A stretch of DNA of 33,558 nucleotides from Bifidobacterium breve (GTDB taxonomy: Bacteria > Actinomycetota > Acidimicrobiia > Acidimicrobiales > Ilumatobacteraceae), in assembly GCA_945886445.1 (NCBI GenBank), contig CAMCZG010000019.1, positions 1 to 33,558 on the forward strand, written 5' to 3'. The notes below the pieces were generated by a model that ran no database searches, was not told where the DNA came from, and was given only the letters and a program-made list of their open reading frames with translations. The position numbers were made by a program, and so were the translations under genes. Positions 15,806-24,713 of the stretch are shown piece by piece (positions within the stretch are counted from its first letter, which is position 1; each line of letters starts with the position of its first letter).

Positions 15806-16426
15806 ATGCAAAATATATGGGTGACTCTTCAGAACATTCTTGGCATTGTTGCCTCCATCTTGACAATGCTGTTCATTTGGCCACAGGTGATTCTTGTGTA
15901 TCGCAGCAATACCGTGGAAGGCCTCTCACCCCTCGGGGCACTTCAGGGAATCTGCGGGTCAACACTGTGGAGTGTTTACGGCTTATCGCAAAGCGACGTT
16001 GCCGTGGGTGGCTCGAACTTTCTTATTGTTGTTGCAATATCCCTTCTTGCACGGGCAATGGTGAAGCACGGAACACTCCCCGCTTCGCGCCTCTATGTCA
16101 CCATTTTTGCAATCACTGCATTCTCATTCATATGCGTGTCTGTATCGCCAGGGGTAACCGGATTCATTGCTTTTGTTGTGGGCGCATCATCGGTCTTACC
16201 TCAGACCTTCACCTCAGCAAAATCTGACGACCTCAGCGGCGTATCGCTTCCTACCTATGTTCTTCTCTTTTTCACCGCTGTTGCGTGGTCTGCATACGGA
16301 TTCATCGTTGAAGATGCCCTTGTTGTATTGCCGAACGTCGTCGTTATTCCCTGTGCCATCTTCATCGGGGCGAAAATTATTCGCACCCGCAAGACCAACG
16401 TGCGAACATTGGTCGATGTCGCTTGA
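15806..16426 (+). CDS. Two-module PQ-loop (SWEET-like) membrane transporter
   Basis: 206 residues from ATG 15806; the upstream open stretch is not hydrophobic. Two PQ-loop triple-helix bundles: membrane segments about 10-30, 45-62 and 66-86, a linker segment 95-113, then 117-135, 148-166 and 170-190 (3+1+3). PQ motifs at 26-27 (WPQVIL) and 132-133 (LPQTFT), WSVYG (55-59) and WSAYG (161-165), and conserved Asn71 and Asn177. Bacterial SemiSWEETs normally have one bundle of about 90 residues; here two are fused as in eukaryotic SWEET/PQ-loop proteins. Its last 11 bases overlap the formamidase start, so the natural guess is transport of a tryptophan-pathway metabolite, but sugars cannot be excluded. 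Confidence 0.8.
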   Translation: MQNIWVTLQNILGIVASILTMLFIWPQVILVYRSNTVEGLSPLGALQGICGSTLWSVYGLSQSDVAVGGSNFLIVVAISLLARAMVKHGTLPASRLYVTIFAITAFSFICVSVSPGVTGFIAFVVGASSVLPQTFTSAKSDDLSGVSLPTYVLLFFTAVAWSAYGFIVEDALVVLPNVVVIPCAIFIGAKIIRTRKTNVRTLVDVA

Positions 16427-17222
16427 AACCGAGTACTCCCCTAGTTCGGTAGCCCACCACAGCGTGCCGTGGTACATCGAACAATATGAAGTAAAGAGTT
16501 CTGCCGCGAGAAATGCGCTTGGTGACAACCTGCAAAAGGTTTCTTACGGAACCCATGAAGATGAATACTTGCTTCTCGCTAAACACTCTCCCAACGCTCC
16601 CCTGCTTGTCTTCATTCACGGTGGGTACTGGAAGGCCCTTTCTGCAGATGAATGCTGCATGTGGGCAGGTGATGCCCTTGCTCAAGGAATCAGCTTTGCC
16701 AGCATCAACTACACGTTGGCCCCACGGGCAACCCTTTCTCGCATTGTTCAACAATGCCGCACCGCAGTGCAGTGGCTCCAGCAGCACTCCGCTCTCGCCC
16801 CTTGCAGCACGGTGGTATCGGGCTCATCGGCAGGTGCTCACTTAGCGGCAATGTGTAGCACTGCAGACCCCAACAACAATTTCATTACCGGTGCAGTTCT
16901 TTTGAGTGGCGTGTACGACCTTCGGCCACTGCTACAGACAACAGTTAATGACCCATTGCAACTCACCGAGAGCGACGCCACAGAGCTGAGCCCACAACTA
17001 CACCCGGTCTCGCCTATCAAAAAGGTAGTTGTTGCGTGGGGCGAACACGAGACCGCATCCTTTAAAACGCAAAGTCGCAATTACGCACACCACCTCACTG
17101 AAGGTGGCTGCAACGTTGTGCAATATGAAGCAGAAGAACGCGATCACTTCAATTTGATCTACGATCTTGTGACGCCAGCAACGCCTCTTGGCGAGGCAAC
17201 GCTTCAATTACTTCACTCGTAA
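16416..17222 (+). CDS. Alpha/beta hydrolase, probable kynurenine formamidase
   Basis: 268 residues from ATG 16416, overlapping the end of the transporter gene by 11 bases. HGGYW (68-72) is the oxyanion-hole motif of the hormone-sensitive-lipase/AFMID group, GSSAG (136-140) gives nucleophile Ser138, and the catalytic His is in RDHFNLIYDL near the C-terminus. The formamidase call (N-formylkynurenine to kynurenine plus formate) rests mainly on the next gene, kynureninase, 16 bases away. On sequence alone it could be another arylformamidase-like esterase. Confidence 0.8.
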   Translation: MSLETEYSPSSVAHHSVPWYIEQYEVKSSAARNALGDNLQKVSYGTHEDEYLLLAKHSPNAPLLVFIHGGYWKALSADECCMWAGDALAQGISFASINYTLAPRATLSRIVQQCRTAVQWLQQHSALAPCSTVVSGSSAGAHLAAMCSTADPNNNFITGAVLLSGVYDLRPLLQTTVNDPLQLTESDATELSPQLHPVSPIKKVVVAWGEHETASFKTQSRNYAHHLTEGGCNVVQYEAEERDHFNLIYDLVTPATPLGEATLQLLHS

Positions 17223-17238
17223 AGGAAACCATTCGGCC

Positions 17239-18432
17239 ATGTCGCTGAGCTCATACTTTGCACAAGCAGAAAATTTTGATGCTGCAAACCCACTTGCGGC
17301 TGCCCGTCAACTTTTTGATTTGCCCGATGACCAGCGCTACTTTCTTGGCAATTCGCTTGGCCCGCTCACACACACCGCTCGTGAAGCCATGAGTCAGGCC
17401 GTTGACGCTGAGTGGAAAACAGGTTTGGTGCGCACATGGCACGATGGCGACTGGTTCGACCTTGCCACTGCAACGGGTAACAGAATTGCCCACATTATTG
17501 GTGCGCCAAGCAACAGTGTGATTGCAGGAGACTCCACTTCTGTTGCTCTTTTTAAAGTGCTTTCTGCTGCGGTGCAAAAAAATGCCACCCCAACACGCAA
17601 TGTGTTGCTGTGCGATATTAATAATTTCCCCACCGATCGATATGTGGCTCGCAGTGTTGCCGACCTTTTCCATTTGCAATATAAGGAGTGCGCTGTTTCA
17701 GAAATGGCAACTCGCTTCAACGAGAACATTGCAGTTGTCACTGCCTCAATGATTGACTTTCGCTCTGCAGAAATTCACGATGTTGCTTCCATCACCGCAG
17801 CCGCGCATGCTGCCGGAGCGCTCACAGTGTGGGATCTTGCACACGCTGCGGGAGTTATTTCCTGCGATGTTGAGCGTCACGATATCGATTTTGCAGTTGG
17901 TTGTGGGTATAAATATATGAATGGCGGCCCAGGTGCTCCTGCATTTATGTATGTTGCCCCACATCTTCTTGCAGAAGTAGAGCAACCCATTCCTGGTTGG
18001 TTCGGGCACGATGCTCCCTTTGCATTCGAAGACACATACAGACCCGCGCAAGGCATCGCACGTTTTGCTAGTGGCACTACCAATATCTTGTCGATGAAGG
18101 CCTTACATGGTGCATTGGAAGTTTTTGAACAATTCCCCATTTCCTCTATTCGCGCTGGCTCCATTGCGCTTGGCGACTTCTTCATTGCAGGGTTCGATGA
18201 GCATCTGTCTGCGAGCGGGTTCTCATTAGGTTCTCCTCGCAATAGCACTGCTCGTGGTGGGCATGTTGCGCTACTCCACGACAGAGCTGAAGCACTGACC
18301 GCAGAGCTCATCAGTGACGGTTTCATTGTCGATTTTCGCCCGCCCAATGTCATCCGTATTGCTCTGAGCCCATTGTTCTTGCGCTTTAACGACATCGCTG
18401 CGCTCATTGACCGCCTTCATGGCGCCCTATAA
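17239..18432 (+). CDS. kynU: Kynureninase
   Basis: 397 residues from ATG 17239 (AAAGGA lies about a dozen bases upstream). Fold-type I PLP enzyme: YFLGNSLGPL (35-43 region), NNFPTDRY (128-135), VWDLAHAAGVI with the PLP-contacting Asp, and GCGYKYMNGGPG with Lys225 as the Schiff-base lysine. It cleaves kynurenine (or 3-hydroxykynurenine) to (3-hydroxy)anthranilate plus alanine. Neighbours are the formamidase-like hydrolase and PQ-loop protein upstream and an ABM protein downstream. Tryptophan 2,3-dioxygenase, the entry enzyme, is not in the window. Confidence 0.92.
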   Translation: MSLSSYFAQAENFDAANPLAAARQLFDLPDDQRYFLGNSLGPLTHTAREAMSQAVDAEWKTGLVRTWHDGDWFDLATATGNRIAHIIGAPSNSVIAGDSTSVALFKVLSAAVQKNATPTRNVLLCDINNFPTDRYVARSVADLFHLQYKECAVSEMATRFNENIAVVTASMIDFRSAEIHDVASITAAAHAAGALTVWDLAHAAGVISCDVERHDIDFAVGCGYKYMNGGPGAPAFMYVAPHLLAEVEQPIPGWFGHDAPFAFEDTYRPAQGIARFASGTTNILSMKALHGALEVFEQFPISSIRAGSIALGDFFIAGFDEHLSASGFSLGSPRNSTARGGHVALLHDRAEALTAELISDGFIVDFRPPNVIRIALSPLFLRFNDIAALIDRLHGAL

Positions 18433-18476
18433 CTTCCCCCTCGCAGGAACCCACACGGCCTGAGTAGCGTTGTCGC

Positions 18477-18899
18477 ATGGCAACAATTTTGGCTCACATT
18501 ACGGTTCAAGACGGCAAAGAAAAAGAGTTTGAAGAGGTGCTTGCACGTCTCTGGAACTCGACCCATGACAATGAAGATCATGTGCTGCGATACGAATACT
18601 GGCGTGGTGCTGAAAAGAATCAGTACTACGGGCTCTTGTCGTTTAATGACTACAACGGATTTCTGGAACACCAGACCTCAGATCATCACGAGACCGATGC
18701 CAAATTGCTCACGCATCTGTTCACCGATTTTCGCGTTGAATGGATTGACCCCATTGCCACGGCATCGCCACTTCCTGAAACAAATATGCAGCCACTCCCC
18801 GCCGATGCCGGTGACCTATGGAAGGCATACCATGAGCGCATGCCAGCGGCAGTTGCAACATGGTGGTTAGCGCTTCGCGCCCTCAATAAGAAATCGTGA
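18477..18899 (+). CDS. ABM-domain monooxygenase-like protein
   Basis: 140 residues. The ABM-type barrel is at 1-85 (TILAHITVQDGKEKEFEEVLARLW, YEYWRGAEKNQYYGLLSF, FLEHQTSDHH), followed by a 50-residue extension with a Trp-rich end (KAYHERMPAAVATWWLALRAL). Relatives act on quinols or haem, or have no known activity. 44 bases after kynureninase on the same strand, so perhaps part of that unit and acting on a hydroxyanthranilate-type aromatic, but this is inference. Confidence 0.72.
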   Translation: MATILAHITVQDGKEKEFEEVLARLWNSTHDNEDHVLRYEYWRGAEKNQYYGLLSFNDYNGFLEHQTSDHHETDAKLLTHLFTDFRVEWIDPIATASPLPETNMQPLPADAGDLWKAYHERMPAAVATWWLALRALNKKS

Positions 18900-18942
18900 C
18901 GAAAATGAGGTTCCTCACCTCTAATGACGGCACAATATTGAC

Positions 18943-19845
18943 GTGACTGTTTCCGATATTTTCGATGCCACCCAGTGGGATGACGTTCCTCAATTTCACT
19001 TCACCGACATTACGTACCATCGTGCAAAAGCTCACGGAACAGTTCGCATTGCCTTCAATAGGCCAGAAGTGCGCAATGCGTTTCGCCCACACACGGTAGA
19101 TGAACTTTTTACAGCGCTCGATCACGCGCGGCAAAGCAGCGATGTTGGTTGTGTACTTCTCACCGGAAATGGCCCTTCGCCCAAAGATGGTGGCTGGGCA
19201 TTTTGCAGCGGTGGCGACCAACGCATTCGCGGCAAAGACGGCTATCAATACGTTGAAGGCAACGACATTGCCGACCGCGACCCTGCGCGCATGGGGCGCC
19301 TCCACATTCTTGAAGTGCAACGCCTCATTCGCTTCATGCCAAAAGTTGTTATTTGTGTTGTGCCTGGTTGGGCCGCAGGTGGTGGCCACAGTTTGCACGT
19401 AGTTGCCGACCTCACCATTGCGTCGCAAGAACATGCCCGCTTCAAGCAAACCGATGCCGACGTAGCAAGTTTCGATGGCGGCTACGGCTCTGCATACCTC
19501 GCGCGCCAGACGGGTCAGAAATTTGCTCGTGAAATCTTTTTCCTCGGTCGTGAGTACTCTGCCGACGATGCTCACCGCATGGGCATGGTCAATGCAGTTG
19601 TTCCTCACAGCGAACTTGAGAGCACTGCTCTTCAATGGGCCAAGGAAGTGAACGAAAAGAGTCCTACTGCTCAACGCATGTTGAAGTTCTCTTTCAACCT
19701 CATTGACGATGGTCTTGTTGGCCAACAAATTTTTGCAGGAGAAGCAACGCGGTTGGCATACATGACCGACGAAGCTGAAGAAGGTCGCGACTCCTTCTTA
19801 GAAAAGCGTGATGCCGACTGGTCACGCTTTCCCTGGTACTACTAA
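18943..19845 (+). CDS. menB: 1,4-dihydroxy-2-naphthoyl-CoA synthase
   Basis: 300 residues from GTG 18943. Crotonase fold with MenB-specific signatures: RPEVRNAFRPHTVDEL, WAFCSGGDQRIRG, VPGWAAGGGHSLHVVADLTIAS, DADVASFDGGYGSAYLARQ, and the long C-terminal tail ending EKRDADWSRFPWYY. Catalyses the ring-closing (Dieckmann-like) step of menaquinone synthesis in the cytosol, so the organism likely respires with menaquinone. Other men genes are not in the window. Three bases separate it from the methyltransferase gene. Confidence 0.95.
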   Translation: MTVSDIFDATQWDDVPQFHFTDITYHRAKAHGTVRIAFNRPEVRNAFRPHTVDELFTALDHARQSSDVGCVLLTGNGPSPKDGGWAFCSGGDQRIRGKDGYQYVEGNDIADRDPARMGRLHILEVQRLIRFMPKVVICVVPGWAAGGGHSLHVVADLTIASQEHARFKQTDADVASFDGGYGSAYLARQTGQKFAREIFFLGREYSADDAHRMGMVNAVVPHSELESTALQWAKEVNEKSPTAQRMLKFSFNLIDDGLVGQQIFAGEATRLAYMTDEAEEGRDSFLEKRDADWSRFPWYY

Positions 19846-19848
19846 ATA

Positions 19849-20670
19849 ATGACCATTCGTACACGTTTTGTAGAAGTCGTTACCGACCCTGCACTTGTAC
19901 CGTTTCGATTTCGCGAACGCCAACTCAATAACCGCCCTCAACGCCGCGGTGATAGCGAAGGGGCGCAGTTCATTGCCGAGGGCGACCTCGTTGTATTGCG
20001 CGCTTTGGAAACAGGCTTTACTCCCAACACCATTTTGTGCGACCCCAACCAGGTACATCGCTTAGAGCCCTTTCTGCATTTGCTTGGCGACACTGAAGTA
20101 CTCGTTGCTGAAGAAAGCATTCGTCGAGAAGCAACAGGCTTAGCTCTTGCGCTCAGCATGGTTGGCCTCTTTGTGAAGCCGCCAGCTTCCGACATTGCAA
20201 CACTGCTGAGCAAGCATTCACGCATTGTGATGCTTTCTCAAATAGACAACCCCACCAATGTGGGTGCCATTATGCGCAGCGCACAGGCATTCGGGTTCCA
20301 CGGCGTGGTGCTTGATAGCGAAACATCTGACCCTTTCACGCGGCGAGCACTACGCGTTTCCATGGGAACTTCATTCGATGCCAACATTTGTCGTGTTGCT
20401 CAGTTAGCCCCAGTGCTTGAAGAATTTCACGCCAATGGCTTCACCAGTTGCGCGCTCACCCCGGCACGCGACGCACACAACATCGCCGACATTGACCCAA
20501 TTGAAAAATTGATACTCATTCTTGGTTCTGAACGTGAAGGTCTGGAAGCAAGCGTTATGAATGCCGCAACAATGCGAGTGCGCATTCCAATGGCAGAAGG
20601 AATTGACTCACTCAATGTTGCGGCCGCAGCCGCGGTTGCGTGTTACGGCTTAACTAGCCGCAGTGGTTGA
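19849..20670 (+). CDS. TrmH/SpoU family RNA 2'-O-methyltransferase
   Basis: 273 residues. SPOUT knot motifs: IDNPTNVGAIMRSAQAFG, LILGSEREGL, and IPMAEGIDSLNVAAAAAV. The N-terminal 120 residues form the substrate-binding domain (FIAEGDLVVLRAL). Transfers a methyl group from SAM to a ribose of tRNA or rRNA; the exact target is undetermined. Its 3' end overlaps the convergent haemoglobin gene by 28 bases. Confidence 0.9.
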   Translation: MTIRTRFVEVVTDPALVPFRFRERQLNNRPQRRGDSEGAQFIAEGDLVVLRALETGFTPNTILCDPNQVHRLEPFLHLLGDTEVLVAEESIRREATGLALALSMVGLFVKPPASDIATLLSKHSRIVMLSQIDNPTNVGAIMRSAQAFGFHGVVLDSETSDPFTRRALRVSMGTSFDANICRVAQLAPVLEEFHANGFTSCALTPARDAHNIADIDPIEKLILILGSEREGLEASVMNAATMRVRIPMAEGIDSLNVAAAAAVACYGLTSRSG

Positions 20671-21050
20671 TCGTTGCGCAGGTGCTCGGCAGCCTTCACG
20701 AAATAATCAACGAATTTTGCTCGCGTTTCATCGCTGAGGTTTGCTTCACTGACCGCAGACAACATGTGCAGCAACCAGTGATCTCTTTCTAATTCCGAAA
20801 TGCGATACGGCATATGCCTTGCACGCAACATGGGCTGCCCGCGTTCTTCGTTGTAAGTAGGTGGCCCACCCCAATATTGGGCGAGAAATAATGCCAGCCG
20901 ATGAGCCGCTCCGTCGAGGTCATCAATGTCGGGGTACAACGGCAGCAGTACTGCATCGGTACGAATTCCCTCATAAAAACGAGCAGCGATGCCATTGAAA
21001 AATGGCATCCCCCCTACTTCGTCGAAGACGGATACTTCCGCATCGCTCAC
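20643..21050 (-). CDS. glbO: Group II truncated haemoglobin
   Basis: 135 residues from GTG 21050, chosen over TTG 21071 because the GTG overlaps the upstream stop in the form GTGA and gives the usual family length. Two-on-two globin: FFNGIAARFYEGI with Tyr26 (B10), YWGGPPTYNEERG, proximal His79 in RARHMPYRIS, and Trp92 (G8) in RDHWLLHM, the hallmark of group II. Such proteins bind O2 and scavenge NO or peroxide, and actinobacterial GlbO is associated with membranes and respiration. Co-transcribed with the enoyl-CoA hydratase gene by overlap. Confidence 0.92.
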   Translation of the reverse strand: MSDAEVSVFDEVGGMPFFNGIAARFYEGIRTDAVLLPLYPDIDDLDGAAHRLALFLAQYWGGPPTYNEERGQPMLRARHMPYRISELERDHWLLHMLSAVSEANLSDETRAKFVDYFVKAAEHLRNDQPLRLVKP

Positions 21051-21907
21051 GAGAATTCTGGGTCTTCCCAACCGGGGAATATAGCTGGCAGCCCATCACT
21101 CACCTTGTCGGTGAATACCGCAGCACGCTTTTCCAAGAAACTCACAACGCCCTCTTTGGCATCGGCACTGCGCCCACGCATTTGAATACCACGGCTATCA
21201 ACACGGTGCGCTTCCATGGGGTGATCGGCACCCAACATGCGCCACATCATTTGGCGCGACAACGCGACAGAAACTGGCGATGTGTTGTCGGCAATTTCTC
21301 GTGCAATGGCATAGGCCGCAGGCAACAAATCTTCAGGCTCATGAATACTGCGCACAAGACCACCAGACAATGCCTCTTCAGCGCTAAACAGACGCCCGGT
21401 GTAGACCCATTCAGCAGCTTGGGAAATGCCCACCAACCGCGGCAAGAACCACGATGAACATGCTTCAGGAACAATGCCGCGCTTTGCAAAGACAAAACCA
21501 AATTTTGCTTTCGTGCTCGCCAGGCGAATATCCATGGGCAATGTCATTGTTGCGCCCACGCCAACTGCTGCACCATTGATAGCGGCAATAACTGGCTTCT
21601 TTAATTCAAAAATTCGCAGCGAGACGAGGCCACCGCCGTCGCGAACCACACCACCTTTGTCGGTGATGTCGCTTCCGCCTTTTTCAAACGTTTTACCGCC
21701 ACTCGACAAGTCGGCTCCGGCGCAAAAGGCTCGGCCACTGCCCGTCATGACGAGAGCACGAATATCGTCATTTCCGTCAACTTCGTCGAATGCGACTTTG
21801 AGGTCACGCACCATCTGATTAGTGAATGCATTTAATGCATCTGGGCGGTGCAAGGTGATGGTGGCGATGCCATCAGAAACGTCGAACAAAATATCGGTAA
21901 AAGTCAT
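21047..21907 (-). CDS. Enoyl-CoA hydratase/isomerase family protein
   Basis: 286 residues with the crotonase fold. Oxyanion-hole segments are RAFCAGADLSSG and NGAAVGVGATMTLPMD, and a catalytic Glu is likely in GIVPEACSSWFLPRLVG. A Gly/Asp-rich insert (about 70-90) is common in actinobacterial EchA proteins. Possibly a 2-enoyl-CoA hydratase or isomerase in fatty-acid breakdown; the specific substrate is unknown. Starts 49 bases after ftsX on the same strand and its TGA overlaps the glbO start. Confidence 0.88.
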   Translation of the reverse strand: MTFTDILFDVSDGIATITLHRPDALNAFTNQMVRDLKVAFDEVDGNDDIRALVMTGSGRAFCAGADLSSGGKTFEKGGSDITDKGGVVRDGGGLVSLRIFELKKPVIAAINGAAVGVGATMTLPMDIRLASTKAKFGFVFAKRGIVPEACSSWFLPRLVGISQAAEWVYTGRLFSAEEALSGGLVRSIHEPEDLLPAAYAIAREIADNTSPVSVALSRQMMWRMLGADHPMEAHRVDSRGIQMRGRSADAKEGVVSFLEKRAAVFTDKVSDGLPAIFPGWEDPEFS

Positions 21908-21956
21908 TCCCCTTTTTACCTGAATCTTCTGCGTGGCTGCGTATTGGTGGATCTAT

Positions 21957-22862
21957 TTACACATCAAGGAATCGGCTGGCAGCAATTCCTGAACCAATTG
22001 CACCGGCCAAAGCGCCAATAATGAGCAGCATCACCATGACTCCGTTGACGTAACTACCGGGAACCACCAGCGCACTGATTCCGGTGCCTGGCTTGAACCC
22101 AGCCACTCCACTTGTCCATGCACGATTCAGGGCCCACAGCCCTCCACACGACGCAACACCACCGATGAGACCTTGAAGGAGCCCTTCCAACATGAAGGGA
22201 ACACGAATAAACCAGTTGGTGGCTCCCACCAACTTCATGACTTCAATTTCACGTCGACGCGCGAACATGGCTGTTCTGATGGTGTTCCAAATGAGAGCAA
22301 CTGCAACACCTAAGAGCACTACCGACATGACAATGGTGACTGTGCGTACAAAGCCCGACAAGGTGGAAATGATCTGGAACTCATCTTCGGCGAGCGAGAC
22401 CCCTTCCACTTTCGGAAGCCCACGATATTGCTCGGCCAAACTGCGCACGAGGGCTGCATCGCCAGTAAGTGGAACCACTTTGAATTGCGTAGGAATAGTT
22501 TCAGGCGTGAGCAAACTCAACAAGGTCGGGTCGCCCGTGAAAATGACTTTGGCTTCTTCAAAGCTGGCTGCCTTGTCGAGGTACTTCAACTTCTCGAGGT
22601 CAATGACTGCCGGCTGGCTTTTAATAGTGTCTTCAATGTAAGCAATTTGTTCGGGGGCAGCATCTGACGCCACGAACACAATCATTTGCACATCACCCTT
22701 CCAGCGCACGAGAAGATTGTCGAACCCGCGTTGAATGAGGAAGGTAGCACCAACCAGCAACAGCGATATTGCAGATGTGACTACAGCAGCTGCTGTAAGG
22801 GTGAGGTTACGACGGAAACTTGCCCAGGTTTCACGAAAGGCGTATGCAATGCGGCTCCACAT
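21957..22862 (-). CDS. ftsX: Cell-division ABC transporter-like permease FtsX
   Basis: 301 residues, four membrane segments (about 22-45, 170-198, 217-240 and 270-292), and an extracytoplasmic domain between the first two, the FtsX layout. Works with FtsE to couple cytoplasmic ATPase activity to a peptidoglycan hydrolase across the membrane. The start overlaps the ftsE stop by one base (TAATG), typical of tight translational coupling. The hydrolase and smpB that often follow in actinobacteria are absent here; an enoyl-CoA hydratase follows instead. Confidence 0.93.
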   Translation of the reverse strand: MWSRIAYAFRETWASFRRNLTLTAAAVVTSAISLLLVGATFLIQRGFDNLLVRWKGDVQMIVFVASDAAPEQIAYIEDTIKSQPAVIDLEKLKYLDKAASFEEAKVIFTGDPTLLSLLTPETIPTQFKVVPLTGDAALVRSLAEQYRGLPKVEGVSLAEDEFQIISTLSGFVRTVTIVMSVVLLGVAVALIWNTIRTAMFARRREIEVMKLVGATNWFIRVPFMLEGLLQGLIGGVASCGGLWALNRAWTSGVAGFKPGTGISALVVPGSYVNGVMVMLLIIGALAGAIGSGIAASRFLDV

Positions 22863-23539
22863 TATTCGTACACCCCTCGCTCTTGGTCGCGCACGAGAAC
22901 GCCACGATCGAGTTGAATAACCCGCTTACGCATCATGTTTACAATGCGGTGGTCGTGTGAAGCCATAACAACAGTTGTTCCACTGCGGTTAATGCTGTCG
23001 AGTAATTGCATGATTCCTTCGCCCGTTGCAGGGTCGAGGTTTCCTGTAGGTTCATCGGCCAACAAAATAAGTGGCCTGTTAACAAATGCACGCGCAATAG
23101 AAACACGTTGCTGCTCGCCACCAGACAACTGATCGGGCAAGCGGTCGTGCTTATCTTCAAGACCTACTAGTTCAAGAACCGCAGGAACTTGTTGACGAAT
23201 CACGTGACGGGGTTTGCCTATAACTTCGAGAGCAAATGCCACATTTTCAAATACGGTCTTGTTTGAGAGCAATTTGTAGTCTTGGAAAACATTTCCCATA
23301 CCGCGGCGCAAATACGGCACGCGGGAGTCGCCTAGTTCGTTGATGTTGCGGCCAGCGATCCATACGTCGCCGCGCTCTGGACGTTCTTGACGATTCATGA
23401 GACGCAACAGAGTGGATTTCCCTGAACCTGAAGGACCCACCAAAAAAACGAAGTCGCCTTTTGCGATGTCGAAACTTACGTCTCGCACCGCAACAGAATC
23501 GGTTCCGTACACCTTGGTCACATTGTCTAAGCGAATCAT
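22862..23539 (-). CDS. ftsE: Cell-division ATP-binding protein FtsE
   Basis: 225 residues, ABC ATPase. Walker [10 protein letters not shown] (35-43), signature LSGGEQQR, Walker [10 protein letters not shown], and the switch His in MASHDHRI. Binds FtsX at the membrane and helps septal wall remodelling. The gene lies between prfB and ftsX, the usual actinobacterial order; gap to prfB is 46 bases. Confidence 0.95.
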   Translation of the reverse strand: MIRLDNVTKVYGTDSVAVRDVSFDIAKGDFVFLVGPSGSGKSTLLRLMNRQERPERGDVWIAGRNINELGDSRVPYLRRGMGNVFQDYKLLSNKTVFENVAFALEVIGKPRHVIRQQVPAVLELVGLEDKHDRLPDQLSGGEQQRVSIARAFVNRPLILLADEPTGNLDPATGEGIMQLLDSINRSGTTVVMASHDHRIVNMMRKRVIQLDRGVLVRDQERGVYE

Positions 23540-23585
23540 GACAAAGTGAACCTATCAGCACATTCGCAACTAGCCGTGAAAGTGC

Positions 23586-24689
23586 TTATTTTTCGTCGAG
23601 AGAGCGCCGCCAACGCAAAAAACCTTCCATAAATTCGTCTAAATCGCCATCTAATACGGAAGCAACGTTGCCATCTTCTACTTCTGTTCTGACATCTTTT
23701 ACCATTTGATATGGCTGCATAACATAAGAACGAATCTGACTTCCCCAGCCCACTTGTGCAGGCTTCCCAGCAATGCGATCACGCTCCGCTTCGTATTCTT
23801 CTTCAATGCGCGCAGCAATCATTGCTTTGAGTCGCGTCATTGCTCGCTCACGGTTTTGCAATTGACTGCGCTCTTCTTGTGATGAAGAAACAAGACCCGT
23901 TGGCTCGTGAATGAGCCGCACTGCAGATGACGTTTTGTTGATGTGTTGACCACCGGCACCAGAAGCACGAAATACTTCCATGCGAATTTCGGCTTCGTTC
24001 ACTTCAATGTTTGGCGCATCCATAACTGGCCACACCTGTACAGAGGCAAAGCTTGTTTGCCGGCGGCCCTGGTTGTCGAACGGGCTAATGCGTACCAGGC
24101 GATGAGTGCCTCGCTCTGAGGTCATGAGGCCATAGGCGTAGCGGCCATGAATAGTGAAGTCGGCAGACAATATGCCTGCCTCAGTGCCCTCAGATATACC
24201 GCTTAATTCCACGGTGAACCCACGACGTTCAGCCCAACGCGTGTACATGCGCAACAACAATTCCGACCAATCTTGCGCATCAACGCCGCCGTCTTTCGCG
24301 TTGATTTGAACGATGCAATCGACCTCATCGTGCTCACCCGTAAACAAGCTGCGTAACTCTAGGGTGCGCAGTTGTTTCGATGCACGCGAAATACCGTCTG
24401 CCAGTTCAGGCTCTTGCGATGCGTCATCTACCTCGCGTGCCATTTCGTGCAGCACATCAAGATCGTCAACCACAGCAGTTAGCCCCAAGAACTCGTCGAG
24501 ATCAGACTTGATATTTGAATATTCCGTATTCACCTTTTTTGCAAGGTCTTGATCGTCCCACAAATCGGGGCGCGTAATTTCAATTTCAAGTTCGCTGAGA
24601 CGTGAAGTATTTTGCTCTACTTTTAAATACAGAGCAGCTTCGCCTAGTCGGCGCCGGAGATCTCGTAGGTCGTCGGTGAAGTCACGCAT
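23586..24689 (-). CDS. prfB: Peptide chain release factor 2
   Basis: 367 residues. Stop-codon-reading SPF motif at 202-204 and catalytic GGQ at 246-248 (GAGGQHINKTSSAVR) identify RF2, which releases peptides at UGA and UAA. The frame is continuous from ATG 24689, so it lacks the autoregulatory +1 frameshift found in many RF2 genes (normally near codon 25). Follows secA by 24 bases. Confidence 0.96.
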   Translation of the reverse strand: MRDFTDDLRDLRRRLGEAALYLKVEQNTSRLSELEIEITRPDLWDDQDLAKKVNTEYSNIKSDLDEFLGLTAVVDDLDVLHEMAREVDDASQEPELADGISRASKQLRTLELRSLFTGEHDEVDCIVQINAKDGGVDAQDWSELLLRMYTRWAERRGFTVELSGISEGTEAGILSADFTIHGRYAYGLMTSERGTHRLVRISPFDNQGRRQTSFASVQVWPVMDAPNIEVNEAEIRMEVFRASGAGGQHINKTSSAVRLIHEPTGLVSSSQEERSQLQNRERAMTRLKAMIAARIEEEYEAERDRIAGKPAQVGWGSQIRSYVMQPYQMVKDVRTEVEDGNVASVLDGDLDEFMEGFLRWRRSLDEK

Positions 24690-24713
24690 GGAGAGAAAAG
24701 CCTTGGTTTGGTG

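Noticed and set aside
18907-18921. Small hairpin before menB as terminator
   Set aside because: Only five base pairs and no T-run.
24600-24689. Programmed +1 frameshift in prfB
   Set aside because: The frame is uninterrupted from ATG 24689 through SPF and GGQ; there is no internal UGA near codon 25.
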